Shown: positions 8,344-16,117, counted from the first letter of the stretch. The stretch: 20,635 bases of DNA from DASXRU01 sp033856235 (GCA_033856235.1 JAWVFI010000147.1:1-20635), one strand, 5' to 3'. Numbers and translations are program-made. Notes: generated by a model from the sequence alone, not told the origin.

Positions 8344-8448
8344 TCACTTCATGGCGTTGATCAGTATCACGTCGCTGGTTATCGATCCCCGCGCATAACC
8401 GAGAGACTTTCCGTCTGGTGAAAGAGCATGCCGAGGTCGTTCATTTCC
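8344..8448 (-). pseudogene. C-terminal remnant of a TolB/WD40-like beta-propeller protein
   Basis: Reading the minus strand, a short open segment ends in SPDGKSLGYARG, then SITSDV and ILINAMK, then TGA (stop at 8344-8346). SPDGK is the hallmark of TolB-type propeller blades. A tail of the form ARG-x-x-TSDV-x-LI-x-x-x-K right before the stop is, from memory, typical of large winged-helix or kinase proteins with C-terminal propellers in acidobacteria. The frame closes upstream at a TGA (8449-8451), and the sequence before SPDGK is not blade-like. Only about the last 25 codons survive, so this looks like debris of a deleted gene. The homology is from pattern recognition only. Confidence 0.6.
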
Positions 8449-8570
8449 TCATGGGCAACCGAACTGCACTTTATGGAGCAGCCGGACGGCATGCTTCTTA
8501 TTTGCCTGAACTCGTTGCTCAAACAGAGGGTTGCTGAAGGCGGACCGTGAGTAACAGACTGGCGCGGATC

Positions 8571-9614
8571 TTAGTTTCCCGCGCGGCGGTTCAATTCAGG
8601 CATGTTAGGAGTGAGGGAACCAGACGAGTAGCTGAGGATCGTGCCACCGAATCCCACAGCCCAGCCGTGGCTGCGATCGGCGAAGTAGATTCGTTCCAGC
8701 GGATGTGGCGTGCCGCTGGGTTCGGTTGTCCAGCGAGTGCCACCATTACTAGTGTGGAGGAGCGTGCCGGCAGAGCCTACCGCCCAGCCTTCAGCAGCAT
8801 CCAGAAACTTCACATCAAGCAAGTCGGCACCGATGCCTGAGTTTTGCGCAAACCAAATTCGTCCCCCGTCAGTCGTCGCGAACACCTGGCCGCCAGCGCC
8901 AACCGCCCAGCCCAACCGTTTTTCCACAAAAGACGCCGCGGTAAATCTTATGCGCGGCTCGCCGCGTACGAGGCCGGTTCGCCAGGTTTCCCCACCATCG
9001 CTGGTCTGCAGAATTGTTGCACCCGCGCCCACCAGGCAGCCGTGCTCATCATCCAGCAGCTCGCCCCCGAGCAGCAGATGGTTCGTCGGCAAAGTCTGTT
9101 TCATCCAGTTTGCGCCGCCGTCATTGGTGGCATAAAAAGCGCCGGCTTCGCCGAACGTCCAGCCGCGACCATCGCCGCGAAAAACCGCGCGGGCGACTCG
9201 CGTGTGCGGGTCGCTTAGATCGACCCGCCGCCAGTTGGCGCCGCCATCGCTCGTTCTCAGAAGATATGTTTGCGGTTCGTCCGCGGTCTTGAGTTTGTAA
9301 ACTGCGCGGTCGCAGACCAGCCAGCCTCTTTCCTCGTCAGAGAAATAAACGTCGCGCAGCGTGTCTTCCGTCGGCCGACGCATAGCGTGCCAACTACTGC
9401 CGCCATCATTCGTAAACAACAAGGCGCCCTTGCTGCCCGCGACCCATCCGGTGTTTTGATTGAGGAAGTAGACGGCGTGTAGCCAGGCCATTGTGCCGGA
9501 GCGCTGGCGCGTCCACGCAGCGGAGGCGGTGAGCAGTGAGCAATGAAGCAGAAGTAAGCAGAAAGAGGCAGCAATTAGGCGGCGGCTGGTTGTGGCCAGG
9601 ATAGAGCGCCTCAT
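8571..9614 (-). CDS. Exported Ycf48/Hcf136-like Asp-box beta-propeller protein
   Basis: This protein has 347 residues from the ATG at 9614. Earlier in-frame starts (to 9746) would translate a palindromic repeat, so I reject them. The N-terminus is a signal peptide (RRSIL, then a hydrophobic run around SFCLLLLHC, ending TASA). The Cys is not in a convincing lipobox. The rest is a propeller with six Asp-box repeats of the form (S/T)-x-(D/N)-G-G-x-x-W, at about residues 68, 121, 163, 204, 247 and 288. Between them come GWAVG/GWVAG strands typical of Ycf48. In cyanobacteria Ycf48 assists photosystem II assembly. In non-photosynthetic bacteria such proteins are secreted or periplasmic with unknown roles. 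It follows the exopolysaccharide genes on the same strand but is separated by a 252-base gap with inverted repeats, so co-transcription is uncertain. The fold is clear, the function is not. Confidence 0.82.
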   Translation of the reverse strand: MRRSILATTSRRLIAASFCLLLLHCSLLTASAAWTRQRSGTMAWLHAVYFLNQNTGWVAGSKGALLFTNDGGSSWHAMRRPTEDTLRDVYFSDEERGWLVCDRAVYKLKTADEPQTYLLRTSDGGANWRRVDLSDPHTRVARAVFRGDGRGWTFGEAGAFYATNDGGANWMKQTLPTNHLLLGGELLDDEHGCLVGAGATILQTSDGGETWRTGLVRGEPRIRFTAASFVEKRLGWAVGAGGQVFATTDGGRIWFAQNSGIGADLLDVKFLDAAEGWAVGSAGTLLHTSNGGTRWTTEPSGTPHPLERIYFADRSHGWAVGFGGTILSYSSGSLTPNMPELNRRAGN

Positions 9615-9628
9615 ACCCCTGGGCTCGC

Positions 9629-9699
9629 GGCTTTGCCGTCTGATCTGCGGAAGGTCTCCGACCTTCCGTAAGGGATCGTTATTACTTGGGGCTTTGCCC
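9629..9699 (+). repeat. REP-like palindromic element, copy A
   Basis: This is a three-hairpin unit. It has GGC-TTT-GCC (9629-9637), then a 9-bp stem CGGAAGGTC-TCC-GACCTTCCG (9648-9668), then GGGC-TTT-GCCC (9689-9699). A similar unit in opposite orientation lies at 9757-9828. Together they form an inverted pair separated by 57 bases, like a bacterial interspersed mosaic element. Confidence 0.75.
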
Positions 9700-9756
9700 A
9701 ACTCGGCTGAACTGCCATTAAGATCAGATTGGAAGGAACTCATCATTATGAAAGAC

Positions 9757-9828
9757 GGGGCGAAGCCCTAAATCAATTAGCATCTTGCGGAAGGGCTGAG
9801 CCCTTCCGCACATCGGACGGCAAAGCCG
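9757..9828 (-). repeat. REP-like palindromic element, copy B (inverted)
   Basis: Read on the minus strand, this matches copy A module by module: GGC-TTT-GCC, GTC(C/T)GAT, a GCGGAAGG stem, a T-rich spacer and GGGC-TTC-GCCC. Its central hairpin is a perfect 11-bp stem (TGCGGAAGGGC, loop TGA, 9786-9810). Both arms of that stem differ from copy A in a compensating way (GGTC/GACC against GGGC/GCCC), which suggests the fold itself is maintained. Confidence 0.75.
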
Positions 9829-9866
9829 GAAGACACGGACGCCGCCATACCGCTGTTCTCTCCCGA

Positions 9867-10781
9867 CTAGAGGATTCCCCCGGTGAAGATCTTCGCGAAG
9901 CTCAACACAGGAAGGAAGTTCAGCAACGACTGCACCTTCTTAAACGTGTTTCCGGGCACTACCACCTGGTCCCCGGGATTCAGATACAGGGAGTCGGGGG
10001 CTTTGCCTTTGTAGATCGCTGTGACATTAACGCGTATCGGCGTCAGATTGCCGTTGGCTTGTTTGCGCAAAACATAGACCTTGCTGCGATCGCCCGTTTG
10101 CAGCACGCCGCCGGCTTCCGCAATCGCCTCAGTCACCGACAGGCGCCGTTGCATGGGCCTGATTCCCGGCGCCGCGACGTCGCCGATCACGCTGTAGCGG
10201 TACGAATTCGCTTTGTCCAGCGCCACCGATACCTGGGGCTCCCTAATGTATTCGTCATAGCGTTTCTTTATGAGTTCAGAAACTTCCTCGACCGTCTTGC
10301 CATTCACAAAGATGCCATCGGGAATCAACGCCAGGGACACACGTCCGCTGGGCGGAATGGTGATGCCCTGCTTCGAATAGCGCTCCTGACCAAACACTGT
10401 GACGGAAATCACGTCTTCCGGGCCCAGCCGATAAGTGGTGAAGAAGTTGTTGTAGTAAGGAACGATCGCGGCTTCATCAGAATCGTGTTCCTGGCGACTG
10501 GCGAGAGCATCAGCGGGAACATCGGATGGCGACGCCGTTCTGGAGGTTTTGGTGGTTTTCTCAGCTTCCTTGACCGCATCGTCGGCGACGAATACTTCGT
10601 CAATCACTGGCTTCGCCTTTTCCGCGTTGGCCTCCGGCTTCGGCGCCGCTTCGTCTGCTTTCGTCGTTTCCGGCGCGGCCCGTCGCGGGCGGATAGTTTT
10701 CGCGGGTTCCTGCGCCACGACACTCATCGTGATCGCGAAAACCATGATCAGGGAAACCGCATGGGTTAGCAACTTGTTCAT
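9867..10781 (-). CDS. Polysaccharide export protein, Wza/OtnA type
   Basis: This protein (304 residues) would form or gate the outer-membrane exit for the exopolysaccharide. The ATG at 10781 has GGAGG 8 bases upstream and opens a signal peptide (NKLLTHAVSLIMVFAITMSVVAQ). A long low-complexity linker rich in Ala, Glu, Lys, Pro and Thr follows (about 25-105). The Poly_export domain starts at TTYRLGPEDVISVTVFGQ (about 115-132). An SLBB-like domain then runs to about 275 and includes SVIGDVAAPGIRP, TEAIAEAGGV and LYLNPGDQVVVPG. The tail is hydrophobic. There is no lipobox Cys, unlike E. coli Wza, and only one SLBB domain is seen. It lies 83 bases after the sugar transferase gene on the same strand. 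The family call is firm; the pore role is inferred from the family. Confidence 0.9.
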   Translation of the reverse strand: MNKLLTHAVSLIMVFAITMSVVAQEPAKTIRPRRAAPETTKADEAAPKPEANAEKAKPVIDEVFVADDAVKEAEKTTKTSRTASPSDVPADALASRQEHDSDEAAIVPYYNNFFTTYRLGPEDVISVTVFGQERYSKQGITIPPSGRVSLALIPDGIFVNGKTVEEVSELIKKRYDEYIREPQVSVALDKANSYRYSVIGDVAAPGIRPMQRRLSVTEAIAEAGGVLQTGDRSKVYVLRKQANGNLTPIRVNVTAIYKGKAPDSLYLNPGDQVVVPGNTFKKVQSLLNFLPVLSFAKIFTGGIL

Positions 10782-10789
10782 TGTTTCAA

Positions 10790-10794
10790 CCTCC
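10790..10794 (-). promoter_or_regulatory. Ribosome-binding site for the export protein
   Basis: GGAGG on the minus strand lies 8 bases before the ATG at 10781. It rules out the longer frame beginning at 10835, which would start with a charged leader ahead of the signal peptide. Confidence 0.65.
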
Positions 10795-10864
10795 AAAACT
10801 TCGCTGAGCTCCAGTTGTCGTTCAGCTTTTGTCATCCATATCTGCGATACAGAGTTTTAGCCTT

Positions 10865-12253
10865 CTAACGTCCGCCACGGCTGAAAAGGACCGTCTTAAT
10901 CGTTTCAAACAAGATCGCCGCATCCAGAGTCAGGCCCTGGTTCTTGATGTAGAAAAGATCGTATTCGAGCTTCTGCCGCGCGTCATCAATTGAAGCAGCA
11001 TAGGGATACTTAATTTGCGCCCAACCCGTTAGGCCCGGAGCAATCAAGTGCCGTTGATCGTAAAAAGGGATTTCTCGCGCCAACTGCGCGACAAAGTGGG
11101 GACGCTCTGGCCGTGGGCCCACAAAGTTCATGTCGCCCCGCAGAATGTTCCAGAACTGAGGAATCTCATCGACGCGAATTTTCCGAATGATCCGGCCGAC
11201 GCGGGTGGTGCGATCGTCCGTGCTGCTGGCCCACACCGGTCCATCTTTCTCAGCGTCGGTGCGCATCGAGCGAAACTTCATCAAGGTGAATGGGCGTCCA
11301 TTCCGGCCCACCCTTTCCTGTTTGTAGAGTATCGGGCCGCCCGAATCTATCTTGATCAGAAGAGCAGTCAGGATCGCAATTGGTAGCGAAAGAATTGCAC
11401 CCAGCAACGCCGCCAGCCGATGCATCACCGAACGGGCGATCAGATTCATGGGCGCCTGTCGACCGCGTCCCGAGAAAATTAGCCATGAAGGACGGACCAT
11501 GTCTAAAGAGACTCGCCCGGTAAGTCTTTCGTAGAAAGAAGCGCATTCTTCGATCGAAACATTTCCCGATAAACTCAAACTGAGAAGCTGTTCGGTAGGA
11601 AACTGGCCGCGGCGATCGCCGATAGCGACGACGATGCGATCAATGTTCTCGCTTAGCACGAGGGCGGGCAGCTGGGAGGTCAGTCCGACAACACGCGGAT
11701 TTATCAGGCTCTTTCCCAACAGTGCGGGGTCGTCATCAACAAAACCCACAATCCTAAACCCCGCGTCTGGACGATCCAGCGTTTCGCGGGCCACGTCGAT
11801 GGCCATTTCCCCGGAGCCGACGATCAGTATCCGTTCGCCGATTTGCGGATGGCCCAGCAACCAGTGAATCGTCAGTCGCCAACCGACCATCAAGGTCAAG
11901 GCCAGCGGCAGCGCAATCAAAGAAACGCTGCGCCCGATCATCAGTGCAGGCACCGCATAGAAGGCGATTGCCAGGGCAATCCAGGCGAGGCCCAGCGCCT
12001 GAACCAAACGCAAGACCAGCTCGCGCCGGTCATGCATGACGATAAAGTCATAGAGGTCGTACAGGTAAAATGCAGCCAGGCAAAACAACGTAGCCAGCGC
12101 TACCTTGTAGAATCCCTGGCGCACAAGTAGTTCATATTCAGCGTCCACCGCGCCCAGCCTCAAGTACACAGCGACTATCATCCCGCCGAAAAGCAACATG
12201 GCTTCGGCGAGAAGCAGTAACACCGTCCGCTTGTTTAGGCGTGAAGGGTTCAC
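10865..12253 (-). CDS. Polyprenyl glycosylphosphotransferase, EpsB type (exosortase-locus sugar transferase)
   Basis: This inner-membrane enzyme (462 residues) transfers a sugar-1-phosphate to undecaprenyl phosphate and so starts repeat-unit assembly. The N-terminal half has about five membrane segments (within 9-135). A Rossmann-like CoA-binding domain follows (RILIVGSGEMA, about 141-151). The C-terminal bacterial sugar transferase domain (about 270-460) has a further membrane helix, then KQERVGRNGRPFTLMKFRSMR, VDEIPQFWNILRGDMNFVGP and LIAPGLTGWAQIKYPY. The middle piece FYERLTGRVSLDMVRPSWLI matches my memory of the EpsB-type family found with PEP-CTERM/exosortase systems. The start is GTG at 12253, overlapping the upstream kinase stop by four bases (GTGA), which implies coupled translation. 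The sugar transferred cannot be told from sequence. Confidence 0.93.
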   Translation of the reverse strand: MNPSRLNKRTVLLLLAEAMLLFGGMIVAVYLRLGAVDAEYELLVRQGFYKVALATLFCLAAFYLYDLYDFIVMHDRRELVLRLVQALGLAWIALAIAFYAVPALMIGRSVSLIALPLALTLMVGWRLTIHWLLGHPQIGERILIVGSGEMAIDVARETLDRPDAGFRIVGFVDDDPALLGKSLINPRVVGLTSQLPALVLSENIDRIVVAIGDRRGQFPTEQLLSLSLSGNVSIEECASFYERLTGRVSLDMVRPSWLIFSGRGRQAPMNLIARSVMHRLAALLGAILSLPIAILTALLIKIDSGGPILYKQERVGRNGRPFTLMKFRSMRTDAEKDGPVWASSTDDRTTRVGRIIRKIRVDEIPQFWNILRGDMNFVGPRPERPHFVAQLAREIPFYDQRHLIAPGLTGWAQIKYPYAASIDDARQKLEYDLFYIKNQGLTLDAAILFETIKTVLFSRGGR

Positions 12254-13350
12254 GAGACTGCTGCGTCCTCCTCCTGCTCAATGAAAATCATTTCCGGATC
12301 ATCATCCGGCGCAAATTCCTGACTGGCCTTGGGAGCGGTCTCGGCATCGGCGCGATAGTAGCGGCGCTGATAGTAGTAGGCATTGTCGTCCGGCTGATCT
12401 TCCGAGCGATTTAGAACCACGCCCAGAATTCTTTCCCGCGGCAACTGTTCCAGCAGCCGATCGACCGATCCGTAGCGCGTTTTTCCGGCGCGAACCACCA
12501 GCAGGGCTCCATCGGCGCGGTTGATCAGCAGGTTGGCATCAGTAAAAATCCCGAGCGGTGGAGCATCGATAATGATGTAATCAAACATGGTACGGGCCTC
12601 AGCCAACACCCGACCAAATTTCGGCCCGGAAAGAAGTTCGGCCACATCATCGCGCGCTTCGCCTCCCGGCAGCAGGTGGAGGCCGGAAGGACTTAGCTTA
12701 ACTATCGATTCTTCCAGTGTCGCCGTACCGGCCAGCACTTCGGAAAGTCCGTGCGGAGCTTCAATTCCCAGATAATCCAGCGCGCAAGGTTGTCGCAAAT
12801 CGGCATCGATGATCAAAGCCTTAACGCCATCAGTCTGTGCCAGCAGCCAGGCGAGATTCAGAGCTGTTAGAGTTTTGCCTTCACCAACGCCCGCGCTGGT
12901 GACCACAAACGCAGTCATTTTTTGCCGCTCGCCAGCCTGTAGCAGGCGAGTGCGCAACGAGCGGAACTGCTCACAAACAGCCGAGCGGGGTTGAGTTACC
13001 GCAATGAGATGAGGCTCGACGCGCGCTGCCAGAACGTCTCGAGAGACGAACTCGACAGCACGCGCCGGGCCGGCAGCGTCCAAAGTTGCCCCAACAGCAC
13101 GTGAAGCTGATCCGCCGGAGAGTGCCGACCCAACGGATGCATTCGCAGTGTGTGCAGTGGACGCTGAAGTTTGCGCCGATGACGGAGTGACGAAGCGTGG
13201 TCCGCAATTCCAGGAGTGATCCTGACCATTCGATCCGTTGGCGGGTGTACCCGCGCCTCCGTTACGGCGATCTAAAATGTTGGAAGGGTGCTTCTCGCCG
13301 TTTGGCTGGGGACCCTTTGCGCGCATCAACGCGTCGTAAACTCTACCCAT
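12250..13350 (-). CDS. BY-kinase: exosortase-locus tyrosine autokinase (CpsD/CapB type)
   Basis: This 366-residue cytoplasmic kinase would phosphorylate its own tyrosine cluster and control polymer length through a Wzz-type partner. It opens with MGRVYDALMRA, the short N-terminal motif usual in this subgroup. A low-complexity Ala/Gly/Ser/Thr linker follows (about 30-100). The kinase domain has Walker A SAGVGEGKT (about 152-160), Walker A' ALIIDADLRQP (178-188) and Walker B FDYIIIDAPPLG (256-267). The Tyr cluster AYYYQRRYY (about 324-332) is followed by an acidic tail of about 34 residues rather than ending the protein. It overlaps the upstream ATPase gene by 8 bases and the downstream transferase by 4, so the three are coupled. 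The transmembrane activator is the separate chain-length gene two positions upstream. Confidence 0.9.
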   Translation of the reverse strand: MGRVYDALMRAKGPQPNGEKHPSNILDRRNGGAGTPANGSNGQDHSWNCGPRFVTPSSAQTSASTAHTANASVGSALSGGSASRAVGATLDAAGPARAVEFVSRDVLAARVEPHLIAVTQPRSAVCEQFRSLRTRLLQAGERQKMTAFVVTSAGVGEGKTLTALNLAWLLAQTDGVKALIIDADLRQPCALDYLGIEAPHGLSEVLAGTATLEESIVKLSPSGLHLLPGGEARDDVAELLSGPKFGRVLAEARTMFDYIIIDAPPLGIFTDANLLINRADGALLVVRAGKTRYGSVDRLLEQLPRERILGVVLNRSEDQPDDNAYYYQRRYYRADAETAPKASQEFAPDDDPEMIFIEQEEDAAVS

Positions 13351-14431
13351 TGTTTTCCCTCACAAGGCCCGAACGGCTAAACGCCGCTCCTACCTCGTCC
13401 AATGTCGTTGGCGGTTGGTTCAAATTTACAGGCGAAGGATCCACGGTCGGCGACGAATAAGCTGGCGGCGCGATCGTTTCTTGCGAAACGTCACGTGGGG
13501 TCATATCCGCGTTCGCAGTTTTCTCCCCAGTACCGGCGGCCCAAAGCTCGGCCCGACCGGACGCAGAAAAGATCCTGGCGGGAGTTTCACGCTCCTCACC
13601 GGTGAGCATGCCCCGATCGACAGCTGGCAACATGTCGAACGTCTCGGCAACTTCCTCGATGATGGCGCGGCTAATCGTGGGCTGGCCGGCGGCGAAACCG
13701 GCGAGCAGCGCATTGTCGCAAAGATTGTTAATGTTACGCGGTATGCCTTCGGAACAGCGGAAGATGTAATCGATCGCGCCGGGAGAAAAAATGTCCGTCC
13801 GTTCAGCACCGGCCACCAGCAGCCGCGAAGTAATGTAGTGATCGGTTTCTTCCACGTTAGGCAACGGCTTAATCGTGCAGCGCAACGCCACGCGCTGTTT
13901 CAATTGCCGCAGATCCGGGTAGTTAAGGACAGTTCGCAGTTCCGGCTGTCCTGTCAAAACAATCTGCAAATGTTTCGCCGTGTCAGACTCGAAGTTTGAG
14001 AGCAGGCGGATTTCTTCGAGCACGAAAGGCGACAGGCCCTGCGACTCGTCAACGATCAAAACCGTGCGCAGACCTCGACTGTGACGCGATTCAAGGATCT
14101 TGCCTAAGGCAATCAGCAAATCTGATTTCGTTTCCCACTCCTGCACGTCCAGCAAAGTTGCCACGTGCTGGTAAAACTCAGGCACGGACAAACGCGGGTT
14201 GAAGATGTAGGCAACCAGCACCGTGCGGTCCAATCGCTGCATCATCCAACGTAGGATCGTTGTCTTCCCGGTGCCGACTTCTCCGGTAACCACAATCAGT
14301 CCCTTCCCGCTCTCAATACCGTAATGGAGGTTGGCCATCACTTCCGTATGAGATGGGGTGAAGTATATATAGCGAGGATCTGGCGTGAGCGCGAACGGCA
14401 ACTCTTTCAGTCCATAAAACTCTGCGTACAT
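13343..14431 (-). CDS. ExeA/GspA-like AAA ATPase of the exosortase exopolysaccharide locus
   Basis: This is a 362-residue cytoplasmic AAA-type ATPase. It starts MYAEFYGLKELPFALTPDPR, the typical opening of the ExeA/GspA family and of the ATPase recurring in PEP-CTERM/exosortase loci. Walker A is GEVGTGKTT (about 50-58) and Walker B is VLIVDES (about 124-130). Further motifs are LLSNFE, IVLTGQPEL and GIPRNINNLCDNALL. The last 90 or so residues are Pro/Thr/Ser-rich and look disordered. The ATG at 14431 follows a strong AGGAGG. Its precise job is unknown; position between the chain-length protein and the kinase suggests a role in assembly or regulation of the export machine. Family call strong. 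Confidence 0.9.
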   Translation of the reverse strand: MYAEFYGLKELPFALTPDPRYIYFTPSHTEVMANLHYGIESGKGLIVVTGEVGTGKTTILRWMMQRLDRTVLVAYIFNPRLSVPEFYQHVATLLDVQEWETKSDLLIALGKILESRHSRGLRTVLIVDESQGLSPFVLEEIRLLSNFESDTAKHLQIVLTGQPELRTVLNYPDLRQLKQRVALRCTIKPLPNVEETDHYITSRLLVAGAERTDIFSPGAIDYIFRCSEGIPRNINNLCDNALLAGFAAGQPTISRAIIEEVAETFDMLPAVDRGMLTGEERETPARIFSASGRAELWAAGTGEKTANADMTPRDVSQETIAPPAYSSPTVDPSPVNLNQPPTTLDEVGAAFSRSGLVRENNG

Positions 14432-14446
14432 TTATTCCTCCTGAGG

Positions 14447-14463
14447 GCGCCGGGCAACGGCGC
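14447..14463. repeat. Intercistronic hairpin before the ATPase ribosome site
   Basis: GCGCCG-GGCAA-CGGCGC is a perfect 6-bp GC stem. It sits in the 61-base gap after the chain-length gene, ending four bases before the AGGAGG (14437-14442) of the ATPase gene. It could affect transcript stability or access to that ribosome site. No T-run follows, so it is not a classic terminator. Confidence 0.4.
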
Positions 14464-14492
14464 GTCTTCCTGGACTTGGCACTACGGGCGCA

Positions 14493-16109
14493 TCATAAGA
14501 GATACAACTCAAAAACGTGAGTTAAATTAAGCACCAGCGCCAAAGCCGGAATACAGACAATAGTCGCTGCAACTCCGGCAGCCATCACAAGTTTCCTGCG
14601 CCGCGGGATCGCGCGGGCTTCCTGGGCGGTCAAAAGCACGGGAATAGTCACCAGAACCGGCAAGCCGGTGTAGTGCTTCGCGTCGTCGGTGGTTTGAATT
14701 GTGAAGAGGCGCGGCACCTCGATCAATCCGGCCAGCAGAAAGCCTATGGCCAATCCCAGACCCAATGCGGCGCCCATCATTTGCCAACGCTTCGGCGCTA
14801 CCGGCCTTTCGGGCAAGTTGGCCGGATCTACTACCTGAATTCCTTCGCCTTGTTGCTGGCTGGCCGCTTCAGCTCCAATTGAGATTTTCTGTTGCTGGGC
14901 CAACAACTGGTCATGATTCAGCTTTTTCGTCTGATACTCGCGATCCAGGGCTTCCAAACCAACTTCGGCATTCGGAATTTCGTTGATCCGGTGATCCAGA
15001 TCCGCAATTTGGGCGGCCGTCGCATCGAGCAGGCTTTGCTGACGGGCCAGATCGGCGTCGATTAATCCCAGATTGGTTTTCAGCGTCAAAACGCGCGGGT
15101 CTGAAAGTTTGGATAGTCGTTCTTTCTTTTCTTCAATCCGCTGCTTCCACTCGGTGATCAAGAGATCCTGTTCGCGCTGCACCGATTCGATTTGCATCTG
15201 CTTCGAGGTAACATCGGGATGTTTCGGCTTGTACTGAGTCAGAAGGTTTTGCAACTCGGCTTCCAGATCGGACTTGCGTCTTGTCAATTCCGCCCAGGCC
15301 AAAGTCGTTTTCGGGTCAGTCGTGTTTTCGGCGACCTGCACAATTTCCTGATCGTATTGCTTAGCCAGATCACCAAGTTGGCTTCGGTAGGCAGCGCCGA
15401 GATCCCGTAACCTTCCGATCTCCGCAATCCGGGCCTTTTGCTCTTCGTGCAATCCGGAAAGCCGCCCCACCAACGCCTGCGATTGCGATGGCAGGTTGGA
15501 GATGTTCTTCTGCAACCAGTCGAGTCGCGTGCGATCGATTCCGTCCAGTTCTTCCTTTGCCTGGTTAACTTGCTGTTCAATGAACTGCTTGGCGGAGGTT
15601 CCCGCGTTAATGGTCCCCTTGGTTTGTTCGTTGATGTACTTACTGGCCAACTCGGCGGTCACTGCTTGAGTAGTTTTGGGATCGCGACCGCGATAAGTGA
15701 TATTGAACCCGTTGGTGATGTCGTTCCGGCTGGTATTCACCTCGACATGAATATCCTTGCGCATGCGATCAATCAGCATCTCCATCGGATCGCCCCGCAG
15801 CTTCTCCCTCTTGTAGAGGTCATATTTTTCGAGTAGGGGCTGGAGCGAGCTGCGGCTGGTAACCACCTGAGTAATGCTGGTCAGCTCTCGAGTCAGTGTT
15901 TCGTCGGTGACCGTGGGCACAACGGAGTTGGGCAGCGTCGACGGCTTGACGACGATCAGAGTAGCCGACTCATAGATATTGGGGAGTTTGAAAACCACCA
16001 AACCGATGGCCATCGTCACGGCGATCGCAGGAAGGACGATGAGCCATTTGCGCTTCCAGGCTATCCGCGCATATTCATTAATCCTTCTCGGGCGAAACTC
16101 AACACTCAT
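14493..16109 (-). CDS. Wzz/GNVR-type polysaccharide chain-length determinant
   Basis: This is a 538-residue inner-membrane co-polymerase. The ATG at 16109 is 8 bases after AAGGAG; the GTG at 16118 overlaps that site and is unlikely. It has membrane segment 1 at about 22-42 and a Wzz domain (YESATLIVVKPSTLP). A long periplasmic coiled-coil region rich in Glu, Gln, Lys and Leu follows (about 165-410). The Pro-containing segment 2 is WQMMGAALGLGLAIGFLLAG (about 442-461). Beyond TIQTTDDAKHYTGLPVL, a third segment follows IPRRRK (about 507-529). The third helix is not present in classical Wzz, but I recall it from the exosortase-associated subfamily. It lacks the fused kinase domain of Wzc; the kinase is encoded separately downstream. 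It follows prsT after an 86-base gap carrying a small palindromic repeat. Confidence 0.9.
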   Translation of the reverse strand: MSVEFRPRRINEYARIAWKRKWLIVLPAIAVTMAIGLVVFKLPNIYESATLIVVKPSTLPNSVVPTVTDETLTRELTSITQVVTSRSSLQPLLEKYDLYKREKLRGDPMEMLIDRMRKDIHVEVNTSRNDITNGFNITYRGRDPKTTQAVTAELASKYINEQTKGTINAGTSAKQFIEQQVNQAKEELDGIDRTRLDWLQKNISNLPSQSQALVGRLSGLHEEQKARIAEIGRLRDLGAAYRSQLGDLAKQYDQEIVQVAENTTDPKTTLAWAELTRRKSDLEAELQNLLTQYKPKHPDVTSKQMQIESVQREQDLLITEWKQRIEEKKERLSKLSDPRVLTLKTNLGLIDADLARQQSLLDATAAQIADLDHRINEIPNAEVGLEALDREYQTKKLNHDQLLAQQQKISIGAEAASQQQGEGIQVVDPANLPERPVAPKRWQMMGAALGLGLAIGFLLAGLIEVPRLFTIQTTDDAKHYTGLPVLVTIPVLLTAQEARAIPRRRKLVMAAGVAATIVCIPALALVLNLTHVFELYLL

Positions 16110-16117
16110 CAGGGGCA

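Larger units (their letters stand above)
8279..8570. other. Intergenic stretch after lysS with gene debris
   Basis: These 292 bases lie between the convergent ends of lysS and the Ycf48-like gene. I see a GC-rich hairpin (8312-8326) and a decayed propeller-gene tail (8344-8448, minus). No intact gene and no intrinsic terminator with a T-run is visible for either flanking gene. Confidence 0.6.

Noticed and set aside
8351..8398. Tiny plus-strand ORF of 15 codons behind a good GGAGG
   Set aside because: Antisense to the propeller-tail remnant, too short to judge, and the purine-rich site is plausibly chance.
9615..9746. N-terminal extension of the Ycf48-like protein to an upstream start
   Set aside because: It would translate the palindromic repeat copy A and bury the signal peptide 44 residues inside the protein.
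9729..10769. Long plus-strand open frame of 346 codons
   Set aside because: It lies antisense to the export protein gene, has no recognisable family and is rich in Arg/His/Gly, as expected for the reverse of a GC-rich gene; the minus-strand protein has clear conserved motifs.
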